13,470 nucleotides of DNA from Ghiorsea sp. (GTDB taxonomy: Bacteria; Pseudomonadota; Zetaproteobacteria; Mariprofundales; Mariprofundaceae): contig JALUWH010000118.1 of assembly GCA_027019685.1 (NCBI GenBank), positions 1 through 13,470 on the forward strand, written 5' to 3'. How positions within the stretch are numbered: position 1 is the stretch's first letter; each line of letters starts with the position of its first letter. Below, piece after piece: positions 7,238 through 12,428 of this stretch. Made by a program: the position numbers and the translations under genes. The notes below the pieces were generated by a model that had not been told where the DNA came from, did not search any database, and saw nothing but the letters and a program-made list of their open reading frames with translations.

Positions 7238-7591
7238 TTAAATAGGCAGTAATGTTTTCAAGACTTTTGTAATGACATCACGGTCTTGCGGGGCAAGTGA
7301 GCCTGCTTTTCGGATGATGAGTTGATGGTCTAGCGTAAATAACTTCATGCGAATGATAGATGCAGATGTTAGCCCTGCTGCATCAAGGTCTGCAATGTTT
7401 ACATCAAGCGGCCATGCTGAATTGGCTGCGCTGGTAATCATGGCGAGTACAGATTGACCAACAGGTTGATTAAAGCTTTTGGCATCGGATAGCACCAATG
7501 CTGGGCGGCGTTTCGTGGTTGCTCTATCTGTAAAAGGAAAGGGCACGACCACCACATCAAAGGTTTTATAGGTCACGGTATGCCTTTTCAT
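7238..7591 (-). CDS. PemK/MazF-family toxin (endoribonuclease)
   Basis: This is the toxin half of a type II toxin-antitoxin pair. MazF/PemK toxins are small dimeric RNases that cut mRNA at short motifs and are neutralised by the AbrB-type antitoxin encoded upstream. Family signatures are FDVVVVPFPFTD (11-22), TTKRRPALVLSD (25-36), the MITSA strand (51-55) with a candidate catalytic Thr/Ser, and the C-terminal pattern GLTSASIIRMKLFTLD (73-88). It has 117 aa, the normal length. ATG at 7591 lies inside the antitoxin gene, a 26-base overlap. A GTG at 7576 (residue 6), with AAAAGG upstream, is an equally plausible start and would still keep the conserved region. The stop codon directly abuts the left tandem repeat tract. 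The cleavage motif cannot be predicted. Confidence 0.9.
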   Translation of the reverse strand: MKRHTVTYKTFDVVVVPFPFTDRATTKRRPALVLSDAKSFNQPVGQSVLAMITSAANSAWPLDVNIADLDAAGLTSASIIRMKLFTLDHQLIIRKAGSLAPQDRDVITKVLKTLLPI

Positions 7592-7796
7592 CCTCGGCGG
7601 TTGCCCATTCAGTTAATGTGCCTTCCAAGCTTTGCGCATAAGCCAAATCAATGGCTTGGGCTTTACGGAGTTGGATAGAATTGCCTTGAATATCAAAGGC
7701 AACGGCATCACCAGCCTGCAATTGTAGTGCTTTGCGCACAGGCTCGGGAATGGTGGCTTGGTATTTTTTTGTTAGCTTACTTGTTGCGGTTTGCAT
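7566..7796 (-). CDS. AbrB/MazE-type antitoxin
   Basis: This is the antitoxin for the overlapping PemK/MazF toxin gene. The 76-aa protein has an N-terminal SpoVT/AbrB swapped-hairpin DNA-binding domain (about 3-50), with the signature SKLTKKYQATIPEPVRKALQ (6-25) and LQAGDAVAFDI (26-36). An acidic C-terminal tail with EGTLTEWATAEDEKAYRDL would wrap the toxin. The start ATG at 7796 has a strong ribosome site (GGAGG, complement of 7803-7807) six bases upstream. The gene precedes its toxin, as is usual for these modules. Overlapping inverted repeats just upstream are likely operators for autorepression by the antitoxin or the complex. Confidence 0.9.
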   Translation of the reverse strand: MQTATSKLTKKYQATIPEPVRKALQLQAGDAVAFDIQGNSIQLRKAQAIDLAYAQSLEGTLTEWATAEDEKAYRDL

Positions 7797-7807
7797 GGTT
7801 CACCTCC

Positions 7808-7834
7808 GTAATACAGGTAATGCTAGTATTACCT
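7808..7834 (-). promoter_or_regulatory. Probable operator of the toxin-antitoxin operon
   Basis: Two overlapping perfect 7-base inverted repeats lie just upstream of the antitoxin ribosome site: AGGTAAT/ATTACCT (7815-7821 and 7828-7834) and GTAATAC/GTATTAC (7808-7814 and 7826-7832). On the minus strand TTGCAT (complement of 7848-7853) could be a -35, with a weak -10 such as TAATAC inside the palindrome. That would place repressor binding over the promoter. The palindromes are seen; the promoter assignment is inference. Confidence 0.6.
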
Positions 7835-7888
7835 AAGATGAGTTTTTATGCAAGTCGAAATGGAGAGGTGCTTCTGTTTTTGCACTTA

Positions 7889-7988
7889 GTCATACCGCAT
7901 CACCCTAGGGCGTACTTTCTGCCTTTGGTATTCACCTTAAGGTGGGTATCCATGAGTGATTATAGATTCCCGCCTACGCGGGAATGAC
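7889..7988. repeat. Paired element: diverged long-form repeat plus short hairpin
   Basis: A diverged long-form copy in inverted orientation (7889-7952) has GTCATACC at its left end, core CACCTTAAGG, and GGGTATCCA at its right end. It faces a short hairpin (7965-7988, GATTCCCGC/GCGGGAATGAC) across a 12-base spacer. The polarity is the same as at 4925-5041: GTCAT outside and ATCCA inside. Both copies lie upstream of the antitoxin gene, beyond its operator. Of the 319 bases between the antitoxin start and the end of ilvC, nearly all is operator, repeats and terminator; no gene is seen. Confidence 0.82.
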
Positions 7989-8057
7989 GGGTTAGGGCTG
8001 GTAGTAATGGCGGGAATGACGAGCGGGGGTGGTTATCGCGGGAGTGGCGTAAGGGGC
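7978..8057 (+). repeat. Degenerate tandem tract, right of toxin-antitoxin module
   Basis: This is a direct repeat of the tract at 7137-7215 with the same unit order: GGGAATGACGGGTTAGG, then GGGAATGACGAG, then GGGAGTGGCG. The two tracts bracket the toxin-antitoxin genes about 840 bases apart. It ends a few bases before the ilvC terminator. Confidence 0.78.
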
Positions 8058-8059
8058 AT

Positions 8060-8091
8060 AAAAAAAGAGGCTACCTTGCGGCAGCCTCTTT
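8060..8091 (-). terminator. Rho-independent terminator of ilvC
   Basis: On the minus strand AAAGAGGCTGCC and GGTAGCCTCTTT form a 12-base-pair stem (one G-T pair) closed by a GCAA tetraloop. A run of seven T follows the stem. It starts about 25 bases after the ilvC stop codon, which fits termination of ilvC transcription. Confidence 0.92.
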
Positions 8092-8115
8092 GATATATTC
8101 AGACTTTAAGCAGAC

Positions 8116-9132
8116 TTAGTTTTTCTCTTTATCCACGATTTTCTTAATCCAAGGCATCATAGCGCGAAGTTTCTCACCTGTTTGCTCGATGGGGTGCGCT
8201 GCATTGTTGCGACGTGCAGCAGTCATTGAAGCGTAGTTTGTTGCACCTTCAAGGATGAATTGTTTGGCATATTCACCTGTTTGAATGTTGTGCAAGCATT
8301 CACGCATAGCTTTGCGAGACTCTTCGTTAATCACTTTAGGGCCTGTAACATACTCGCCATATTCAGCGTTGTTAGAGATGGAGTAGTTCATGTTGGCAAT
8401 ACCGCCTTCATACATCAAATCAACAATCAATTTCAATTCATGCAAGCATTCAAAGTATGCCATTTCTGGTGCATAACCCGCTTCAGTCAATGTTTCAAAG
8501 CCAGCTTTTACCAATTCAACAGCGCCACCACAAAGTACAGCTTGTTCACCGAACAAATCTGTTTCTGTTTCATCTTTAAATGATGTTTCGATAATACCTG
8601 TGCGACCGCCACCGATAGCTGATGCATAAGACAAGCAAATTTCTTTTGCGTTACCCGTCGCATCTTGATGAACTGCGATAAGGTCAGGAATACCACCACC
8701 ACGCTCAAATTCAGAACGAACTGTGTGCCCCGGTGCTTTAGGTGCAATCATGACAACGTTTAAGTCAGCGCGAGCTGTCACTTGGTTGTAATGAACTGCG
8801 AAACCATGGGCGAATGCCAAAGTTGCGCCTTTTTTGATGTTTGGTTCAATCTCATCTTTGTACAATACAGATTGGAACTCATCAGGAGTTAGAATCATCA
8901 CGACATTAGCAGAAGCAACTGCGTCTGCAACGTTGCTTACTTTTAAGCCATGCGCTTCAGCTTTCGCTACAGATGAAGAGTTAGCCCTAAGACCAACAAC
9001 AACGTCAACACCTGAATCGTTAAGGTTTGTTGCGTGAGCGTGACCTTGAGAACCATAACCAATGATGGCAACTTTCATGCCTTTGATGATGGATAAGTCT
9101 GCATCTTTATCATAATAAACGTTTAATGCCAT
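8116..9132 (-). CDS. ilvC: Ketol-acid reductoisomerase (NADP+), class I
   Basis: IlvC converts 2-acetolactate to 2,3-dihydroxyisovalerate (and the isoleucine-pathway equivalent) using Mg2+ and NADPH, the second step of valine/isoleucine synthesis. At 338 aa it is the short class I form. The Rossmann motif is GYGSQGHAHA (25-34), followed by the NADPH-selecting loop GLRANSSS (47-54). Catalytic His109 is in FAHGF. Metal ligands are Asp192 and Glu196 (ETDLFGEQ), Glu228 and Glu232 (YFECLHELK), and substrate-binding Ser251/253 in YSISN. The start has AGGAG about eight bases upstream. The gene appears to be transcribed alone: a strong terminator follows, and the upstream neighbour runs the other way. 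ilvBN/ilvIH are not in the window. Confidence 0.98.
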   Translation of the reverse strand: MALNVYYDKDADLSIIKGMKVAIIGYGSQGHAHATNLNDSGVDVVVGLRANSSSVAKAEAHGLKVSNVADAVASANVVMILTPDEFQSVLYKDEIEPNIKKGATLAFAHGFAVHYNQVTARADLNVVMIAPKAPGHTVRSEFERGGGIPDLIAVHQDATGNAKEICLSYASAIGGGRTGIIETSFKDETETDLFGEQAVLCGGAVELVKAGFETLTEAGYAPEMAYFECLHELKLIVDLMYEGGIANMNYSISNNAEYGEYVTGPKVINEESRKAMRECLHNIQTGEYAKQFILEGATNYASMTAARRNNAAHPIEQTGEKLRAMMPWIKKIVDKEKN

Positions 9133-9328
9133 GGGCTTGTACTCCTAAATATGTTCAATAAAACTTAAAATGGTCGCGCACCCTAATCAAGTCAGAACAA
9201 AATATCACCTATTCTTTAAGGTAGAGCAGGTTTCACACGCTTTTAATGGAAATGGATAACAGTTTGTCCAATTGCAGCTTTGTTTGTAGGGTGCGTGCAA
9301 CGAATATTTAACAAGGGACTAACACATC

Positions 9329-9841
9329 ATGGATTTGAATTATAATCATGCTTTCTGGGGCATACTTTTTGCAGGTATCTTTTATGTGGTTGGCAATGCT
9401 GCATGGGTGAACAAATGGGCGAGAGAAAGTCGGTTTATTGCCATATTGTTGTGGTCAGTTTTGGGTTTTCTAATCCTACTTTTTGCAGCCTCATTTGATA
9501 TGCGCTTAGATCCTAACTTACAGTCTGGTATTTGGGAGCGTATGACATCGGTTGATGGTGAAAATCATTGGATTGCACTTACATTATATGCGCTTTTATC
9601 TACACCAGGCATTGCAGCAAACTTGTTTAGCTTGGAATTAAGAATGACACGCTTGGCATTGATTTTGCCTGGTATTCTGGTGTTTATCCCTATGGGTAAA
9701 CAATTGGAGCACCCAGAAGGCTCTTTGATTTTGGTGTCGATTGGGGCGACTGTGGCAGTGATTGGTATTTTGCTACTGTTTCAAATGTTGCTTGATGTAG
9801 AGCCTGAAAAGAAAAAGAAACGGAAAGTTAGCACGGCATGA
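9329..9841 (+). CDS. Hypothetical inner-membrane protein coupled to argB
   Basis: This 170-aa protein is of unknown function and I do not recognise the family. Five hydrophobic segments are visible at about 9-27, 36-55, 81-100, 106-122 and 131-154. They are followed by a basic tail KKKKRK that would be cytoplasmic by the positive-inside rule. The first two helices are joined by a short positively charged loop (WARESR). A polar loop at about 57-80 (DMRLDPNLQSG...DGENHW) would face the periplasm. The ATG at 9329 has an AAGGGA further upstream than ideal. It overlaps argB by four bases (ATGA at 9838-9841), so the two are co-translated, but no functional link to arginine synthesis is evident. It is divergent from ilvC across 196 bases. 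Confidence 0.82.
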   Translation: MDLNYNHAFWGILFAGIFYVVGNAAWVNKWARESRFIAILLWSVLGFLILLFAASFDMRLDPNLQSGIWERMTSVDGENHWIALTLYALLSTPGIAANLFSLELRMTRLALILPGILVFIPMGKQLEHPEGSLILVSIGATVAVIGILLLFQMLLDVEPEKKKKRKVSTA

Positions 9842-10722
9842 AACACATGAACTCCAGAGCTTCTATGCTGGTAGAGGCTTTACCGTATTTGCAACGCTTT
9901 GCTGACCAGACCATTGTGATTAAATACGGTGGCAATGCCATGGTAGAAGAAAGCTTGAAAGAAAGCTTTGCTAAAGACATCACATTGCTTAAACAAGTGG
10001 GCATCAATCCTGTGGTAGTGCATGGTGGTGGGCCACAAATTGGTAATGTGCTCAAGAAAATTGGTAAACAAGCTGAGTTTATTGATGGTATGCGGGTGAC
10101 CGATGATGAAACCATGGACATCGTGGAAATGGTGCTTGCTGGTAAAGTGAACAAAGAAATTGTTGCCAATATCAATAGGGCAGGTGGTAAAGCTGTCGGG
10201 CTATCGGGTAAAGATGGTGGTTTGATTTGCGCTCGGAAAATGAAGGTTACTAAAAACTCACCTGAATTGGATGTGCCTGAAATTATTGATTTGGGGCATG
10301 TTGGGCAAGTGCATAAAATCAACACGGAAATTCTCGAAGTGCTTGAAGATGATAAGTTTATACCTGTCATTGCGCCAGTGGGCTACTACAAAGACCAAGC
10401 GCAAAGTTATAATATCAATGCAGACTTGGTGGCAGGTGCAATTGCTCAAGCTTTGGGTGCAGCGAAGTTGATTCTATTGACGGATGTGGTTGGTGTATTG
10501 GATGATGATAAAAATCTTCAATCGAAGTTCACCACCGATGAAGCCAGAAGCTGGATTGATAAGGGCACGATTGCTGGTGGTATGATTCCTAAAGTGAATT
10601 GTTGTTTGGATGCTGTGGAAAATGGTGTGGGCAGAGCGCATATTATTGATGGCAGAGTGCCTCATGCGATACTACTTGAAATGTTTACGGATGAAGGGGT
10701 TGGGACGGTCTTTGCCGCCTAG
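9838..10722 (+). CDS. argB: Acetylglutamate kinase
   Basis: ArgB phosphorylates N-acetyl-L-glutamate with ATP, the second step of arginine synthesis. The amino-acid-kinase fold is clear in the 294-aa protein: KYGGNAM (29-35) with the catalytic Lys29, VHGGGPQI (61-68), GLSGKDGG (121-128), YNINADLVAG (191-200), LTDVVGV (214-220) and GGMIPKV (247-253). The N-terminal helix before KYGG (about 1-24, ASMLVEALPYLQRF) is the extra element seen in hexameric, arginine-inhibited forms, so feedback inhibition is likely; this is inference. Start is ATG 9838, overlapping the upstream stop; ATG 9847 is possible. No other arginine gene lies nearby. Confidence 0.97.
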   Translation: MKHMNSRASMLVEALPYLQRFADQTIVIKYGGNAMVEESLKESFAKDITLLKQVGINPVVVHGGGPQIGNVLKKIGKQAEFIDGMRVTDDETMDIVEMVLAGKVNKEIVANINRAGGKAVGLSGKDGGLICARKMKVTKNSPELDVPEIIDLGHVGQVHKINTEILEVLEDDKFIPVIAPVGYYKDQAQSYNINADLVAGAIAQALGAAKLILLTDVVGVLDDDKNLQSKFTTDEARSWIDKGTIAGGMIPKVNCCLDAVENGVGRAHIIDGRVPHAILLEMFTDEGVGTVFAA

Positions 10723-10725
10723 ATT

Positions 10726-10844
10726 CATTGCTTATATTGCCACTTATTTGCACAACCACTACGTCAACGATACTCATTTACACCAAGTAAACTTCATATC
10801 TTTTTCCTTGTGCTAGTACAAATAAGCAGCAATCTAAGCCAATG
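10726..10844. repeat. Imperfect long palindrome after argB
   Basis: The left arm 10726-10754 (CATTGCTTATATTGC...CTTATTTGCACAA) and right arm 10808-10844 (TTGTGC...CAAATAAGC...GCAATCTAAGCCAATG) are imperfect inverted repeats of about 30 bases. A small hairpin TTTAC-ACCAA-GTAAA lies between them. It starts four bases after the argB stop and could form a transcript-end hairpin. No gene is seen from here to the GIY-YIG gene at 11040. Positions 10845-10992 show only a strong ribosome-site-like AAGGAG and a 36-codon frame from 10924 that runs into repeat DNA. Confidence 0.6.
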
Positions 10845-10916
10845 AAAGGTTTTCGGGATGTTAAGGTTTATCATTTCTCCGTGCTTCTTCCTTTTTCTCA
10901 AGCCAATAAAGGAGCT

Positions 10917-10931
10917 AGCTAAGATGATTAA
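10917..10931 (+). repeat. 15-base direct repeat of a downstream gene start
   Basis: AGCTAAGATGATTAA occurs here and again at 11381-11395, where it contains the ATG start of the secreted protein gene. The upstream copy follows a better ribosome site (AAGGAG) and opens a short frame beginning MIKAF; the real protein begins MIKVF. The copies lie on opposite sides of the GIY-YIG element, but 61 and 22 bases away from its ends. Confidence 0.5.
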
Positions 10932-10992
10932 AGCTTTTTGTTTCATACCTGTAGTTGAGCAATCATATTTTACTAACCCTCTATACTTTTAT

Positions 10993-11019
10993 GTCATTCC
11001 CGCGAAGGCGGGAATCCAT
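10993..11019 (+). repeat. Short palindromic repeat, left end of GIY-YIG unit
   Basis: The stem is ATTCCCGC/GCGGGAAT with loop GAAG. Its first 26 bases match the reverse complement of 11333-11358 perfectly. Read in frame it encodes VIPAKAGIH, a peptide often seen where this repeat type is mistaken for coding sequence. Confidence 0.9.
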
Positions 11020-11039
11020 AGATTAACAACTTGAACTTA

Positions 11040-11327
11040 ATGAAGTACCCTGCTGTTTACATCATGAGTAATAAGACTAATGGAACCCTATATATTGGAG
11101 TTACAAGCCACTTGCAGAAAAGAGTTTGGCAACATAGAAGTAATCTGGTGGAAGGTTTTACAAAACGCTATGGGTTACACAAGCTGGTGTATTATGAGCA
11201 ACATGAAAGCATGGGCACAGCAATTATTCGTGAGAAACAGTTGAAAAAGTGGGGGCGTACTTGGAAGGTTCGTTTGATTGAAGAGATGAACCCAGAGTGG
11301 GGTGACTTATATGATTTCTTATTTTGA
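11040..11327 (+). CDS. Small GIY-YIG family endonuclease
   Basis: The 95-aa protein is a stand-alone GIY-YIG nuclease domain. The core strands VYIMSNKTNGTLYIGVTS (6-23) hold the two motif tyrosines, with GTLYIG in the YIG position. Helix residues KRVWQHR supply the conserved Arg and His. REKQLKKW supplies the catalytic Glu, and NPEWGDL a conserved Asn near the end. No DNA-binding accessory domain is attached, unlike homing endonucleases or UvrC. ATG 11040 is preferred over the TTG at 11031 because homologues that I recall begin MKxPAVYI. The ribosome site is weak. The gene is enclosed by perfectly matched inverted palindromic repeats; the right one starts five bases after its stop. Related small proteins are common in proteobacteria with no established role. 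Confidence 0.9.
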   Translation: MKYPAVYIMSNKTNGTLYIGVTSHLQKRVWQHRSNLVEGFTKRYGLHKLVYYEQHESMGTAIIREKQLKKWGRTWKVRLIEEMNPEWGDLYDFLF

Positions 11328-11332
11328 CAGTG

Positions 11333-11358
11333 TGGATTCCCGCCTTCGCGGGAATGAC
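11333..11358 (-). repeat. Short palindromic repeat, right end of GIY-YIG unit
   Basis: TGGATTCCCGCC and TTCGCGGGAATGAC make the exact reverse complement of 10993-11018. It sits between the GIY-YIG stop and the start of the secreted-protein gene, and could also act as a transcript-end hairpin. Confidence 0.9.
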
Positions 11359-11387
11359 GAAGAATTTAGGGATGTAAGAAAGCTAAG

Positions 11388-12179
11388 ATGATTAAGGTGT
11401 TTAGCGTTGTTTTTAGTTGCCTTCTCTTTTCTTCATTTTCACATGCTGTGGAAATTTCAAATCTACCTAAAGAAGAACAAAGCCGTATTGCCGACTTAAT
11501 TTTCAAGAATGAATGCAATCGCAAGTTTGATTGTTTGGTATCATGGAATGATGGCGAAGACTTTGCATCTTTGGGTATTGGTCATTTTATTTGGTTTCCC
11601 AAAGGCTCTAATGCACCGTTTCAGGAAAGCTTTCCTGATTTGATACGCTGGTATCAGCAAAACAATGTGGTTATACCTAAAACGCTTTCAAATATACTTC
11701 AACCCAACCAACCATGCCCTTGGCAAAACAAAGTCGAATTCTTAAAGCCTGAAAACCAAGCGCAAATTCAACAGTTAAGAATATTCCTAGCTAACAGCAA
11801 AGAGACACAAGCATCCTTTATTATGGATAGGTTGTCACAAGCCTTGCCCAAGATGGTAGAAGTCGGGCAAAGTGATGCGGAGAAACAAAAAATAGAACAA
11901 CAGTTTCATCGTGTGGCAGCAAGCCCAAATGGTTGGTATGCCCTGATTGATTATGTGAACTTTAAAGGTGAAGGCATTAAAGAGAGTGAACGTTACCAAG
12001 GTAAAGGTTGGGGTTTAGCTCAAGTATTGCTGGCGATGGATGAGCAGGGTGATGCTGTTGTTGATTTTCGGGGTGCGGCAAAACAAGTATTGTCGCAACG
12101 TGTTCAGTTATCACCACCCGAGCGCAACGAACAACGCTGGCTCAAAGGGTGGTTTAAAAGAATAGATACTTATCGCTGA
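11388..12179 (+). CDS. Secreted protein with lysozyme-like E...GIGH pattern
   Basis: This 263-aa exported protein has a signal peptide with hydrophobic core VFSVVFSCLLFSSF and likely cleavage after SHA (18-20). The mature N-terminus contains IFKNECN (39-44, Glu42) followed by FASLGIGHFIWFPKG (59-73). This order, a Glu then GIGH 20 or so residues later, matches the active-site layout of T4-type lysozymes (Glu11, then TIGIGH), so a periplasmic muramidase-like role is plausible. The C-terminal half, with YALIDYVNFKGEGI and GKGWGLAQVLL, is consistent with a helical lysozyme-like lobe. I remember similar unnamed proteins in other proteobacteria but know no proven function. Cysteines at 43, 49 and in QPCPW could pair. 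The stop abuts the convergent lipoprotein gene. The ribosome site is poor (GAAAG). Confidence 0.8.
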   Translation: MIKVFSVVFSCLLFSSFSHAVEISNLPKEEQSRIADLIFKNECNRKFDCLVSWNDGEDFASLGIGHFIWFPKGSNAPFQESFPDLIRWYQQNNVVIPKTLSNILQPNQPCPWQNKVEFLKPENQAQIQQLRIFLANSKETQASFIMDRLSQALPKMVEVGQSDAEKQKIEQQFHRVAASPNGWYALIDYVNFKGEGIKESERYQGKGWGLAQVLLAMDEQGDAVVDFRGAAKQVLSQRVQLSPPERNEQRWLKGWFKRIDTYR

Positions 12180-12383
12180 TTATAGGTGTTTATCAGCCAT
12201 ATCTTTTGCATCATCAAACAGATTTTGTGCTTTATCTGCCATATCTTGGGCATGTTGTGTGGCTTGGTCTGCAGCTTGATGTGCGGCATCAAGTGCATGT
12301 TTAGCTTGTGCTGCGGGGCGTTCTTCTTCGGTGCAGGCTGTGATTGCAGTCAATGTTGCGATTAAAATGATAAGTTTTTTCAC
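12180..12383 (-). CDS. Small alanine-rich lipoprotein
   Basis: This 67-aa protein has a lipoprotein signal: KKLIILIATLTAITAC, with lipobox I-T-A-C and acylated Cys17. After a short TEEERP linker, the mature part is one long amphipathic Ala/Gln/Asp/His-rich helix (about residues 25-67) with repeated AHQAADQA- and AQDMADKA-like units. It is probably a membrane-tethered coiled-coil or envelope-associated helix, in the manner of Lpp or YtxH-like proteins. The start is GTG at 12383, supported by AAGGAG six bases upstream. It ends directly against the stop of the convergent secreted-protein gene, with no spacer. It could be co-transcribed with the HDOD gene, 45 bases upstream on the same strand. 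No specific function can be assigned. Confidence 0.82.
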   Translation of the reverse strand: MKKLIILIATLTAITACTEEERPAAQAKHALDAAHQAADQATQHAQDMADKAQNLFDDAKDMADKHL

Positions 12384-12428
12384 GGTTTCTCCTTATGTGT
12401 AAAAAAACATATACTTTCTTTTCACAGC

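Larger units (their letters stand above)
10993..11358 (+). mobile_element. Candidate mobile unit: GIY-YIG gene inside inverted palindromic repeats
   Basis: This 366-base unit consists of the short hairpin GTCATTCCCGC-GAAG-GCGGGAATCCA (10993-11018), the GIY-YIG nuclease gene, and the exact reverse complement of that hairpin (11333-11358). The outer ends are GTCAT and ATGAC. Each 26-base end is itself a hairpin, so the termini are palindromes within an inverted repeat, as in REP doublets mobilised by RAYT transposases. No obvious target duplication flanks the ends. The association is seen; mobility is inferred. Confidence 0.6.

Noticed and set aside
7727..7987. 86-codon plus-strand frame across the antitoxin promoter
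   Set aside because: It overlaps the antitoxin gene on the other strand and continues into repeat DNA; no ribosome site or family resemblance is present.
7137..8057. CRISPR array
   Set aside because: The tandem units are degenerate, the period varies, there are no unique spacers of constant length, and no cas gene is nearby.
4792..10830. Shared GCTGCTTATTT between the palindromes at 4786-4885 and 10726-10844
   Set aside because: Only 11 bases match and the rest of the two palindromes differ, so a common family is not supported.
10924..11034. 36-codon frame MIKAF... with a strong ribosome site
   Set aside because: The second half is the repeat-encoded VIPAKAGIH and the first half has no recognisable signal peptide or domain. 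It is kept only as part of the direct-repeat observation, not as a gene.
11040..11327. Homing endonuclease inside an intron or intein
   Set aside because: No split host gene is seen: the flanks are intergenic repeats, and the neighbouring genes are intact.
10993..11358. Classic insertion sequence with target duplication
   Set aside because: No DDE, HUH or recombinase gene is present and no matching short duplication lies immediately outside the GTCAT/ATGAC ends.
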